A DNA stretch of 64,000 bases from Rhypophila decipiens (taxonomy: Eukaryota; Ascomycota; Sordariomycetes; Sordariales; Naviculisporaceae). The notes beneath the pieces were generated by a model. That model had not been told where the DNA came from. It searched no databases and saw only the letters and a list, made by a program, of their open reading frames with translations. The stretch lies in contig MU858083.1 of NCBI GenBank assembly GCA_033297075.1, positions 183,302-247,301 on the forward strand, given 5' to 3'. Position 1 is the stretch's first letter. Every line of letters starts with the position of its first letter. The position numbers and the translations under genes are program-made. This document shows, piece after piece, positions 42,727-54,176 of this stretch.

Positions 42727-44313
42727 CTAGAGCTTGGACTTCAGAGGGGGTTGTACGGTGACATCCATCGACATAGTAGGACCCGCTTCGGAGATATTGG
42801 TGATGGAAATAAACGTGTCTTGCTGGGCTTGTGGCTCGATGGCAGGAATCGACGTGGTGTCAAAGGTTGGATTCAATCTTTTGGTTGAACCTGGGAACGG
42901 GCAGCCCTCCCCGTCTATAAAGTTCGGGTCAGAAACCGGTCTTCCGGTGATCTTGAAGTCGGCATTCAGTAAAGTCACCCTGTACCGGTTGAGGTTTCCG
43001 TTGTCCAAAACCGTATCATCGATGTGCCAAACTGTGCATAGTCAAGGTTAGATTCAGGTTCCAAGTTGAACGAACCACTCTTGTTGAGGACTTGAAGCCG
43101 GGTACTCACTCAAAAGCCCCTCCCCGGGGAGCGATGCGTCAAAGCCATACCTCATCCGACTCTCGATGAGAAAGTACTGTTTGCTCTTTCCATCACCGTT
43201 CGGGCAGAGCTTGTATACGGTACCGAGGGGGCTAGCGTTGGTTGTTGAGAATTTTTTGCTGCCCTTGATGACCTTGACATCATTCAGCATAATTGTCTGG
43301 GTGCCTCTGTTGTTGCCCACGTGAACATCGACCCAACCTTGCTGCAGCTTGCACCACGCCGATGGGTGACAGGGCACGGTGCCAGGCTCAGTGCCTACAA
43401 TGCTGCCCCAAGTACCCCCAGACATCAAACACCAGTTCCTGACGCCCCTCGACCTGTTGCTGGGGTCGTATAAATCCGGCCAGCCAAAGACAAGATGACC
43501 AATTTCGTGTGCCGAAACTCCCGTCTTGGCGTCTTCCGGCAGCGTTAGAAAGCCGTAGACTTTGGTCTTGGATTTCCCCACGACCCGTTCCTTCTTTAGC
43601 GACCACTTCACCGACCATATGTCCTTTGCCGGATTACTGTTAAGAAGTTCACCCCCAGGGCCCGCGTGCACGACGATGAAGGCATCGACTGTACCTTCGG
43701 CACGGCCAGCATTGTCGAACTCCTTCAAGTCGACATTTGGCTTTTCCTTCAGCAGCGCGTCTAGAGCGTGGCCAGCCATGGTGCGGACATTGTTGTTGTC
43801 TGGATTGGGCGGCTCTGTGTCAGCTGCCTGCTCCTTGAAACCCCAGCCATCTCGGGCATAGTATTGCGCCTTTTCCGGAAGCACATAGGGTCCAAAGACT
43901 TTCCCGGTGATGGAGACAAGACCTCCGCTGACTTCTACGTAATACTCTTTCACGCTGCCGGTCTTGATCTCGCCCTTGGAGAAGAAAAGCCTTTTAAAAT
44001 ATTCCACGGCGTCCTTTCGGATGGGCTGATCCTTGTAGGAGGTAAGAATGATCAGGACATTAAGCGGGCCTCGCAGTGGCGGTTCCGCGGCTGCAGCTTG
44101 CTTCATAATTCTCCTTTGGGTACCTTGCGGGAACCTCTCTGGAGGGAAGATGACGCCATCACCGAGACCGAACTGAGTGGTGACAGAGCTATCCGCGGAA
44201 AGACGGCGGTGAGTGATGTTGGAGGGGTCCCGGTTTGCCAGCATGCTCTCGAGCCTCTTTGGATGGGGAGGCACCGGGCAGGACCCATCACTGGTACATC
44301 CACAGTCGTGCAT
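42727..44313 (-). CDS. M6-family (immune inhibitor A-like) metalloprotease
   Basis: Two exons: 44313-43110 and 43031-42727 (78-nt intron, GTGAGT...CAG), 502 aa. Seen: N-terminal 80 residues with a Cys cluster (DCGCTSDGSC) and no signal peptide; a catalytic domain beginning LNVLIILTSYKDQ, zinc motif HEIGH (269-273) inside VSAHEIGHLVFGWPDLYD, and a Met-turn-like NWCLMSGGTWGS; the intron restores GLLIWHIDD, the usual end of the M6 catalytic domain, followed by a beta-rich tail. Known: PF05547 enzymes are secreted bacterial proteases (for example InhA); homologues in fungi are uncommon. Inferred: bacterial ancestry is plausible, with an intron gained later. Missing signal peptide suggests unconventional export or an intracellular role. 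TATA box at 44431-44438. Confidence 0.85.
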
Positions 44314-44430
44314 GATGACGAAGTGCTGAGTTTGAGTTGAGATTTCGAAAAGTGTGAGTAATTGGGGAGCGGTGGTAGCTTGAAATTAAACTCAACACAT
44401 GAAGGACTCCACTTGGCTTGGGAAAAGTCT

Positions 44431-44438
44431 CTTTTATA
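44431..44438 (-). promoter_or_regulatory. TATA box of the M6 protease gene
   Basis: TATAAAAG on the minus strand about 120 nt upstream of the ATG at 44313. Confidence 0.45.
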
Positions 44439-45644
44439 TTCCAACGTCAGCCAGCAACCCCACCTCTGAAGACCCTCACCAGGACTTCAAGATGGCTGGA
44501 TTGACCTCTCAAGCTCGGTCCCAATGCTGCTACACACCACAACAAAATCGCTTGGTGCATTGTCTATCGATAAATCACGACTGATATTGTGCTGCGTGCC
44601 ACCCAGCACCGAAAATGCTGGCGATACATTGGTTAAATAGATTTACCGACAGCCGTGGCTTGCTGTTGCCACTTGTAACTCATGAGTTCTAGACCGGCGA
44701 GAAGCAAAGTGGCTTGCCTGAACTTGCCTTATTTGGATTGTGCAGTTGCACGAAGTGAGCAGTCTAGACCGGCGCACAGGGAAGGTGGGAGGGCCACTTG
44801 GGAAGTTCATTGGCGGAAGGCATCGGAAAGAAATGCATAAATCGTCCGTGGAACTCATCGGACTAACTGCATAACTGCCCGGTGTAAGAAGACCTCATTT
44901 CAGCTTACCCCACCTTCTCTGTTTCTATTTTTCCTCAACTTCATCTTTCCTTCCGGTTTCTCTTTCACCCCCCACCGACAGCCCGCACCGAGGAGAAGCC
45001 GCCGACCTGAGGGTCATTCAAGCACAGTACCCCACTTTGGTATTCCGAGACCGCTTTCGCCTGTGAAGATTTGGTCATTCAAGTTCCCTCCACACTGAGC
45101 CTCCATCCTGCCGGTCTTCGTAGTAACCAAGACTCTAAGATCTTTCTTATTTGACATCGGAAGAACAGAATGTTTGACCAATGAATATCACTCCAGGCAG
45201 AGTTTCAATATAAATCCGCTATTATATTCCGAAGCAAAAGTAGATGGATGCGTTCTACTAGCAAAGACCGGATGAGATTACTAGAACGGCTACAGTGATC
45301 TTCTGGCTTATGCATATAGGCCGACAATCGTCCAACCGAGGCGATAGGGGAGGGTAATGCAGGTAGGTCTTGGGTGCATGCTCAGCCACCACCATCTCAG
45401 GCCCTGTGCAGAAAATTGGAAGCGCCGGGAGTTACCAACCATTCATGTGCCCAGGGCGAACTGGTGCGCTGTTGGGCTCCCTTGGGGGCTGAATCGGCAC
45501 TTTTCACGTGATCGTGCAATGTCGGACATTCACAACGTCATCCCAAGATACGTCTTTCGGTGTTGTGTCAAGTCGCGTCGTTGATGGTAAGCCTTTGAGA
45601 TGTAAAGCGCGCAATCGAAATGGAGGAGCAACCCGCGGCCGACG
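44439..45644. other. Intergenic region
   Basis: About 1.2 kb. TCTAGACCGGCG occurs twice (near 44689 and 44762). A CT-rich stretch at 44905-44985 resembles a fungal transcription start region. A further upstream exon of the SNF2-like gene may lie near 45520-45590 but I cannot define it. Confidence 0.4.
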
Positions 45645-47847
45645 ATGTGTACCAAAACGGGAAACGAGCAATTTGACGACATTCTTCTCGACGACGACGA
45701 AACCGGCAGTAACAAGCGATTGTGCGTTGAAGCTGTCCCGTGGGATGAGTGGGGAGACTTGTCGACGCAGTCTTGGATGAATCAGACTTCGATCCCAGAG
45801 TCGGCATTTCTTCCCGGGCCGTTGGAGCAGCCGACTGAGCCTTACACCTGGAACTACCTCCCGATCGACCAAAGCGTGTTTCCTGCTCCGCTAGGTTTTG
45901 AGCAGCTGACGGGAAGTGCAGTGGGCGAATTCTCTCTTCCGGGCTTCGATCACTTCTCTAGTTCCATGAATGGTGCTGGGCTCTTGCCGCCAGTTGAAGC
46001 CATTGCGGGTACATTCTGCGACTATCAGGATGGTGGAACGCCTGTTATGGAGCAGACGCAGATCATGGAGGAGGTTGAGATACAAACTGATGAGACACCC
46101 GTATCAAATTGGTTATCGGAGCCGACGCAACAAAGCAGCGCAGCGACCACTCCCCTGACCTTTGCGACTCCAGTCCGGGATGAGGAGCCATCAGTCCTTT
46201 CTTCTCGGGAAGGGTCGAATGTGCAACCGGCGTCGGCTGTGTCAACGGCAGATGTAGTGACCCAGCCTCTGGTGGAGTGTGACGTCTGCTTTGGCGTGGT
46301 GAGTATTTTGTTGTCCTCTTTGTTGGATCGACGAACGTTAATCCTGGCATCTACAGATTGTGACCAACGCTCTATCCTCTGCTCAGCAGCAAACAGAGGA
46401 TAGTGATACGTCGTTGGTTGTATCCCCTTGCGGCAGCATCCTCAAGCTTTCATTCAAAAATACCGGTAAATATGCCGGTATCATCAACTCAGAGCCACTT
46501 GCCAGACTGTTACTGGGCTTCCCGGTCCAGATCACGGCGACTATGCACCGCCCTATCAAACCCGCTGCAAAGCCAGGTTCTAGGAAAGTTGAGACCAAGT
46601 CTGCCATGAGCAAATCTAACTCAGAGAGGCCCGTCCGACTAGTGGTATGCGGCCTCATGGCAGAGAAGGATGCAGTGCGTGATCTGATGTCAGAAAACGA
46701 GTTGTTCTTCCAACATCCGCTTCCGGTTGAGGTTACGAGTTCGATATTAGGGCTCCGGTACTTCAATCCTCATCTTTTGGTTCGTCCGGGTTCGCAAATG
46801 CCTGATCTGGCCAGTTTGTCCTTAACGGCGAGCTCTGACGTCTCCCCGGCGGATGTTCTGGACGATGTGAGCAAGGCTCGGCTGATGCGTGTCTTTGACT
46901 TGGCGAGTGACCCTACGGCTGCTGTTGAGGTCAAACCTAGTCCGCGATTGAAGCCTGCTCTGAAAAGGTATGTGTGCTTCTCCCCTTTGGAACAAATATG
47001 TCTTTTGTTCTGGCCTTGTCATTGAACCTCAGCCTAAAAAGTTGTAGACACCAACTCTCAGCGTTAGCAATGATGACAGAAAGAGAATGCGGAGTAGTTG
47101 ACAATGCCAGATTCCCGGCACTCTGGGAACATTCAACACGCCCAAACGGTGGTTCATGGCTGGTTGAATGTTTTTTCCATGTCAGTTCTTTTATGGTAAT
47201 ATCGCCAGAAGCTTATTTGGTATCATCCATGTCATAGTTACCGTCATCGAATAACGGGAATGAAAGAGGGCGGTCCACGCCCGCATCGTGGTGGTATCCT
47301 TGCTGATGTGAGTATTTCTCTTTTGGTTAGAGGCAAGTACATGTCTAACATTCATCTCTCAGGAAATGGGCCTGGGGAAAACACTAAGCACCTTGGCGTT
47401 GCTTTGCTGGTCACTGGACTCACGCAGTGTGGATGATGTCGGAAGTGGTGTGAAAGGTTCTCGTCAAACATTGGTTGTAACGCCCAAGTCAAGTAAGTTA
47501 ATGTGCATCAAGCCGGAATTTAACCTTTGTTATTTGGTTAACATGAAAATGGGCAGCGCTTCCTGGTTGGCAAGACCAAATCCGACAGTAAGTGAGATCC
47601 AGCATTGTTTAAGAGCGTCTAGGATTAGTTGCGCTAATGTTAGACTTATAGGTATATCAAGAAGGGGCAACTGAAAGCGACAGTCTTCCATGGTTCGAAT
47701 CGAGGTAAACAAGCTGAGAAGCTCGACGTTTGCGATGTAGTCTTTACCACGTACCAGACTCTCAGGTCTGACTGGTCCGGAGACCAGCTTCTTTATTCGA
47801 AACCTTGGACTCGGGTTGTCCAGATGATCGTTTTGCATTCGGCGTGA
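45645..47847 (+). pseudogene. SNF2-family helicase (HLTF/RAD5-like), truncated before the DEAH box
   Basis: Exons seen: 45645-46298, 46357-46967, about 47047-47160, about 47242-47309, then short exons after 47365. Read in order they give an acidic N-terminal region, a HIRAN-like middle (VRLVVCGLMAEKDAVRDLM; PLPVEVTSSILGLRYFNPHL), HQLSALAMMTERECG, Walker A split by an intron (GGILADEMGLGKTLSTLALL), LVVTPKSTLPGWQDQI, TVFHGSNRGK, FTTYQTLRSDW and KPWTRVV. The family continues with LDEAH at this very point, but here the frame reads into eight unrelated codons and a TGA at 47847. Motifs II-VI are missing. Also, between 47160 and 47242 I find no GT donor in the right phase, a second sign of decay. 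Known family role: ATP-driven remodelling or DNA-repair translocase; this copy cannot be active. Confidence 0.75.
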
Positions 47848-50674
47848 GAGAAAGCCCGTCTCGGCATATTCACAACCTGCGACATCACACTTCCACGGAC
47901 GTGAATGATGTGCAATGTGGGATCGTCGGAGTGAGTTGCTCTCAAAGCCCCGGCTTCTGTTTGGGCATCCTAGATATGGGCATTTGAACATGCGAGACCC
48001 ATATATCCTGCTGAGAGACGAGTATGAACAGCAAGTCTGCGAATGCGTGGTCGACCCGCAGAGCAGACGATCAAAGGTCGCGTGTATCTCCATGTTGAGG
48101 TCCGATGTTCGGAGCGGGTTTATGGAGTTCCATCTGCTCGCTAAAGACAAGGGCCTGTTAGCAACGGTATCCATAAACGACCACACTTGAAGATTTACAT
48201 ACAGTTACTTGTTTCAAAGTCCGAGGAATCACAACGGCGACGGAATTCCGAGGTCCGCATCAGAAGCTGATATACTCTTGGTTGATGTTCCTCGAGTTGC
48301 TTTATCTCGGGTCTTTCAAGAGGGGGTAACGAATCGTCCATCTCCTCTAAATCTTCCCTCAACCTTTCTGTGGCAAATTTCTCGAGCATTCCCACCACCC
48401 CCTTGCAATCAGGGAGGGCCAGAGACTTGTCAACAAGTTCATACCACATGACGTCGGCATATGCGTGCAACTGGTAAAGGCCGCTCAGGGTCCCCTTCTC
48501 GATTTTGTCTCTCGAAAGGTCCGGGCTGTGGTGGTCTTGGCATAGGTAGTCCAGGCATGACGTCGTGAGCTGGAGTAGCATGGCGGGCCTGTCCAGGAAT
48601 CCGGCAATATCTGGAGAAAATAGGTATCTTGAATGAATTGTCAGTTGGTGGGTCATCTTCCATTCGAGCCGCAGAAATGCTTACTCTTGAACGGTGAAAT
48701 GAACAAACTGGACGTATTCATCCACAATCTCCACAATGGGACCACAGAGCTCGATGGGATTTAGAGAACATATGTTCGGATGAGTGGTCTTCTCCAGGCC
48801 TTCGTATAAGTCGATGGTGAGAAGCTGATCGAGCTCGTACACGGTGAGAGGCACAGGGGAGCAACCAATAAACCCAAGAAGCAGTCTGGCCTTGGTCCTA
48901 GCCCTGGGCGAGGAAATATTGTTGATGCGCTGAAGGATCCTAGAATAGCTTTATTATTAAGGCGAAGGAGTCAGTTCATGGACTCGAAGAAGATGATTAG
49001 GTGAAATAACATCAAGAAGAAAAGAAGAAAAATGATGACGTACGCATCATTCAAGTCTTTGGGAAGCACGAGGAGTTCCTTTCTAACTTCTCGGATATCG
49101 CTCAAGAGGTCGAGACAGCTGAAGACCACCTTTGCGTAAAGAAACATGCCTTCACATTCTTTATGTTAGTATCCGGTTGGTCAAGATAAAGAAACCCTTC
49201 ATCACCCATTGACTAAAGACTTACCATCGGCTTTTGAGGCCAGGGGTGCCAATAGCCCTTCAATTTCCGTCCGCTCTTCATGTCCAAAGTATTTTCGTGA
49301 AAGCCATTGAGTGGTCTCATGTTTCACAAACACCTCAATGCTGTGGGAGTTGTTATGATCGACACGGACTCTCGGTGAGGTGCCTAAAGCACGCTCAATA
49401 TCACTCTCGGCTCGACTGCATATCAAGATCCTTATCGTCTCACATTTCTTTGCCAGCTCGTCAAGCTGGGAGAGTAGTCGCCGGCGTTCGATAAGGTCCA
49501 GTTCATCTAGCCCGTCGACGACAAACCATGTTGGGCCGGCAAAGTCGACCAAGGACGTGAGCACTTCTGCTGCACAATCCAGGCTACTCTTCAGATCCTG
49601 ACGGCTCGAATGACAAAGAGCGCCTTGGAGATCATCAGTGGTCCTGGCCACCTGGAAGATGAACGAGTGCAGTACTGATAATGCCGAAGTACTCGCTGAC
49701 AAAGAGTGGGTGAGAAAGGCACAGGCGACCCTTTTCCCCAGACCTCGGCAGGTTCTGACAACCGTCCCAGCGAGGTATGTCTTACCCGCACCAGGGATGC
49801 CCTCGAGCCATAACATTTTGTGTTCTGTTTTACCAGCATCCAACCATTGCACGAACTTGTCGTCCCCCAGAAGCCATTGCCCCGTTCCTGCACACAGTCT
49901 CCCGGCAATTTCGTCGAGTTTACTGTCGTAAGATTTGGGATTGATATCGGTTAGGATGCGGTGATACTCCTGTCGCATGTGTTCGCGTTCAGTCTTTTCA
50001 AAATTTTCCATTGCGCGGACGCGAGCATCGTATTCCTCCTTGATGTGTTCCAGTCGCACTTCCGTCCTCATCAGCGTCGCATGTCGCTCAATATGCGACT
50101 TGACAAGTTCAATCTTGCCCTTCTCTTTGGGCCAAAGCGCTTCCAGGACGTACTTGAACCGGGTCTTGCCGAAAAAGCGTAGACTGATCAGGTAATAGTC
50201 GAGGATATCCTGGAAGAAGAGAGCCATAACATCGTTCAGTCGCTTGTTGTGGCTGAACAATGCGGTCATATCATGGAACTCGGGGAGAAGGTCGCCGATT
50301 TCCGCCGTAATCTTGGCAATCGCGTCCTGGCTCTTGCTCAGGGTGCTGGTCCACTGAATCAGCAGCTTCATTGGACCCCAGATCAAGGCAAGGATGTCTG
50401 GTTTGGCCGATACAAAGGTGTCGATGGCATCGGCATAAAGCTTCATCCGTTCCAGATACTTTTCGATCTTTGCCAGGTGGCGCAGGTGGCCTGTCTTTGC
50501 TTGCTCTGCTTGTATCGCTTCAGTGAGGTCATACACCTGCTCGATGGAGTTGATCTTCAGGATCTCGGCATACATCGCGTCGTCGTTGAGCTGTAATTTG
50601 AACTCACGCATTGCCTTTTCGAATCCCATAATAGCCGGATCCAGGGGCAGCTGAACAGACGCCGAGGAGGACAT
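47530..50674 (-). CDS. NACHT NLR with N-terminal helical (DUF7708-like) and C-terminal zinc-finger region, 3' end truncated
   Basis: Exons: 50674-49225, 49149-49044, 48948-48685, 48627-48203 and 48140 onward; all junctions GT/AG and in phase. The last exon stays open to a TAG at 47530 (951 aa), but true homology stops at about 47818. Seen: a helical N-terminal domain (DILALIWGPMKLLIQWTST at 93-111), NACHT P-loop GIPGAGKT (292-299), Walker B WFVVDGLDELD (383-393), a winged-helix-like segment (LGFIGCSPVPLTVYELDQLL), the HFTVQEYL motif, and a C2H2-like pair (FKCPYLGCPNRSRGF...SHIAHH, WKCDVAGCEYAETGFLSRR...HLD). Known: such NLRs act in fungal non-self recognition or cell death. From 47818 on the codons are antisense of the SNF2 fragment, so the natural C-terminus is lost; function may be impaired. 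Confidence 0.8.
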
Positions 50675-52157
50675 GATATCACTAAGCTCTCAAGAGGACG
50701 GCGATAAAACCTGGGTAGCACCTGAATTCGTTGATTTTACCAGTGCTCAGGGAAAGAGAGGGACTTGACAGCAAGCGAGAGTAACAAAAAGGTAGTGGGT
50801 AGTGTAATTGACTGCAAATATCGTCAAACGAGTAGGGCCGAAGGGTTGATATTTTGCAAGCGAGGTGAATGATGAATCAGGCACTCGTTCTGGTGGTGGT
50901 TGTGGGAGGAAGGAAAGCCCAACATATTGGGATGCCCCGCTTTTCATTTCCAGCCAATGAGCGGACGGGCAATGCAACAACGGCCACTTCCTCGGGCAGA
51001 CTTCCTTTCACAGCCCAACAGCCAATTACATAATTTTAAACCAGAAGAACAGAACTTCAGTGTCACATAACATTGAAAACACCCGAATGGGGCTTTTCCC
51101 TATCGGCTCGGTTGAACGATGGCCGGTTTATTTGCATAAAACCGATAATTGCTCTAGCCGTGCCAACTAATACCAGTCATAATCACTTTCACTGCTGTGA
51201 ACAGATATTAGACGATTTTGGACCTGGAAGAGGTTACATATTTATTATAAGATTTACGAAAATTACCAGGAAATACAAAACCTTGGCCCACTTGCTTACG
51301 TATAACACCTGCACTGGGAAGGGCAGCTCTTCCCTCCGCAGGTCCGCTGCAAAAAGCCGATGCACGCCCTGGACCTCGAACTCTTGCATCTTGAGGAACC
51401 ACGTGGTAAAGCTTACTAAACCATACGACTTCAAGTCTATTTCACATCGACACCAAGCCCCCGCAGTACCCGAACCTGAGACAACACGATAAACTGCCAA
51501 CCGCTACATCATATGTCTCAACCGACAGGATCTCGTTTCGAGAGCGCCATCAATGGTGAACGGAGACTTCCGGCATCGTGTCACCCACCCGTTTACGTCC
51601 GAAAAACAGAGCGCCTCATCGGATGAGCAGCTAGATCTACAAAGTCAGTAGGGCTGAAACATGGCTTCGAGCGCCCAGTAGACATGACGCGCGGCATTTG
51701 AAAAGTCAGGCCATGATCAACAAGCCGCCACGTGCTTGCATTACGTCAATGAGCGAGGCATCACACCGGGCAAGTGGAGGTCGTGGTGGTAGTACAAGCC
51801 CGGCTGAAAATCTGGGGAGTGCTACACTACCTACCATACCTGAGTCAGGTACAAGGGCTGGAAATCTGAGACAGGAGGTAAAGGAGCAGGAGAGGTGACA
51901 CGACCTCTATAACATCTTAGAGGTCTACGCATCAGAGTGAGTAAAGTCCAGAGATCAGAATCGGGATGGATATCTTCATAGTAACGGCACACCGGCCCAA
52001 TGACGGCATGCCTCAGTACAGAGACCAACTGAACCCAAAGACATGGAGCCATCGGCGTGGATACAGTTGTTAGGCATTTAGCCGTGCAGTCCCGATCTCC
52101 TCTGACGCCACCAGCGCAAATATACAAAAGTGAGGAAAGCACTCCAAGACCTTGTGA
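50675..52157. other. Intergenic region
   Basis: About 1.5 kb. Overlapping 139- and 88-codon frames near 51073-51500 on opposite strands have no recognisable features. No RNA or repeat recognised. Confidence 0.45.
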
Positions 52158-52986
52158 CTAGTCCGAGTCGCTACCACTGCTGCTATCACTCGAACTGTCA
52201 CTGCCACTGCCCTTCTTGTACTTCTTCTCCTTCTTATGTTTCTTGTCCTTCTTCTCTTTCTTGTGCTTCTTGTCTGGTTTTCCGAGCCTTGATCAGAAAT
52301 TTCGTTAGCATCTTGAACTCGCGTGTGGCGCAGAACGGCTGACTTACTTTCCACCCAAAGCATCACCAATCTTGTTGGCACCATAGGCACCACCTAAGGC
52401 ACCGGCAACTGTGCCGAGAGCTCCACCACCAGCAGCGTGGGCGAGCATAGCAGCTGCTCCGCCGCCGAGGAGGGTTGAACCTAGACCGCGATCGCCGGGC
52501 GCACCTTGACCTTGTCCACCGGGGTATTGCTGCTGGTGTTGACCACCCTGACCCTGGTTATGACCTTGTTGGTACTGCTGCTGTTGATAGCCGCCTTGCT
52601 GGTGTTGCTGCGGGTAAGAAGATGCCAAAGCCGGGTCGGGATACCCCCCGGGTGGACCTTGGTTCCACTGCTGCTGCTGTTGATGATGTAGCTGCTGCTG
52701 CTGAGGAGGGTAACCGCCTCCCTGGGGCGGGTTGTTCTGGTAGGACGGTTGAGAGCCGGGGTGGTTGTATTGGCCCTGCTGCTTTTGAATCAATTAGACG
52801 GCGAGCCCAGGAAAATCAAGGCACCCAGAATGGCGTGATAAGAAGTACCTGCTGGCCATAGTTCTGCTGAGGAGGATGGCTCTGATTGTAACCGCCCTGC
52901 TGCTGCTGACTGTTGCTGTAACCGTATGGGTTGTTACCACCCTGGTGGCCGCTGCCGCCTCCACCGTAATAATCTTGAGCCGACAT
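52158..52986 (-). CDS. Prion-like Q/G/Y-rich protein with glycine-zipper segment and Lys/Ser tail
   Basis: Three exons: 52986-52849, 52781-52348 and 52287-52158, 233 aa (the first acceptor may be shifted by three bases within a CAGCAG run). Seen: residues 1-135 are Q/G/Y/N/P-rich low complexity (DYYGGGGSGHQGGNNPYG, QQQYQQGHNQGQGGQHQQ), then a glycine-zipper/hydrophobic block GGGAAAMLAHAAGGGAL GTVAGALGGAYGANKIG shown here in two parts (about 150-185), and a tail of KKHKKEKK repeats ending in an acidic Ser/Asp stretch (GSDSSSDSSGSDSD). Known: fungal proteins of this build are widespread, often stress-related, function poorly defined; the zipper can insert in or associate with membranes. Inferred: self-assembling or condensate-forming protein. 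Confidence 0.78.
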
Positions 52987-54113
52987 GATGAGCGTACGTG
53001 CAGATAAAGTTACTAGTGTATAAAAGGTCGTGTTGCGTCGAGAATGCTTGACTGTGGTAGCTTGATGCAAGGAGGAAGAAAAAAGACGACCGGGAATGTC
53101 TTGGCTGACGAGAGCGGGGTACTTAAAGCAATCTGAAACACTGAATCAGGGGAGCTGAAAGCTCAGAGGGATTGGTTGGAGTCCTCCGTTGCGAGCAATG
53201 ACCTGATGACCCCGCTATCGTTGTGGGTGACGAAGACCCCTGCCAGGCTGACATCATTATGTGGCGCAGCAGCTTCCTGGAAAAAGGGGGAGGCGCAGCT
53301 ACTGTGGCGGGATCTAAACAACTTTCTGGATTGGGATGAGACGACAACATATTTTCCCCAATGTGTGGATAGAAAACCCTGGTTTTCAACTAACGAAAGA
53401 GTCAACTGATAAACCATATAGATAAGAGCTTCACATTTGGGATGATACAAGCTGGAACCCGCAACTTTCCGATGATTACTCCAAGTATGTCCGGCTCGCA
53501 ATTCACACCTCTGATTCCATCTCATCGCCATTATGATTTCAGACGGGAAAAACGCGCAATTGCCATCGTAATTGCTATTGTACGCACAGTCTATTCACAT
53601 TTCCAACTTTAGATGAGATCTGGAAAAAAGCCATCCATGTTCATGAATCTCTGTGTAATGAAGAGGTACGTGTGTGTCACGGCTCGACGAGGTGACCCCC
53701 GGGAACTCCGGGATGATGGCAATCTCATAGAAGAAACACCAAGCTTCAGAGTTTGAACGGCCCTTTTAACTGGACTCGCGCCTGTAATCACGAATTCCGG
53801 GTCAGGACCGCCGGGAGATTGGGACGATGCATCCGCAAGTACTGCACCCCTGATTGAGAGCGCCTACTTCAGCAGGCGTGCTCATGCAGCAAATATTGCA
53901 CAATATTAGGCGCTTTTCAGATATCAATTTGGTTAAAGATCGAGTATAGAACATCGCAAGGCCATTGTGGGAACAAACGCAACACCACAACCCCCACCAC
54001 ACTCTACCTATCACAACGACCTGCGCTATACCACATAGGGACCAACAGTGGGATGTTGGTTGTTTTCCTTGCTTTGGCTATGCAGTGTGGGTGAGCTACT
54101 GCAGTCATGATGA
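52987..54113. other. Intergenic region
   Basis: About 1.1 kb. Frames of 60-120 codons on both strands (for example 53163-53531 minus) are without features. No gene recognised. Confidence 0.45.
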
Positions 54114-54158
54114 CATCGGTGCTGCACTGCTGGTCAACAGCAGTGTGCAGCACCGATG
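54114..54158. repeat. Long near-perfect hairpin
   Basis: Left arm CATCGGTGCTGCACTGCTG (54114-54132), loop GTCAA (54133-54137), right arm 54138-54158, the exact reverse complement of the left arm apart from two extra bases (TG) in the middle. A 19-bp stem is far above chance in this intergenic DNA. Confidence 0.8.
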
Positions 54159-54176
54159 GCCTACTATATGTAGGCC
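54158..54176. repeat. Second hairpin, directly adjacent
   Basis: GGCCTAC-TATAT-GTAGGCC: a perfect 7-bp stem with a 5-base loop, starting at the last base of the first hairpin. Confidence 0.75.

Noticed and set aside
47530..48186. Separate 218-codon minus-strand gene
   Set aside because: Its useful part joins in phase through a 62-nt intron to the NLR upstream exons, and the rest is antisense of the helicase fragment.
51073..51500. Overlapping 139- and 88-codon frames on opposite strands
   Set aside because: No conserved motif recognised; composition does not favour either.
53163..53531. Minus-strand frame of 122 codons
   Set aside because: No signal peptide, domain or splice context; frames on the other strand are equally open.
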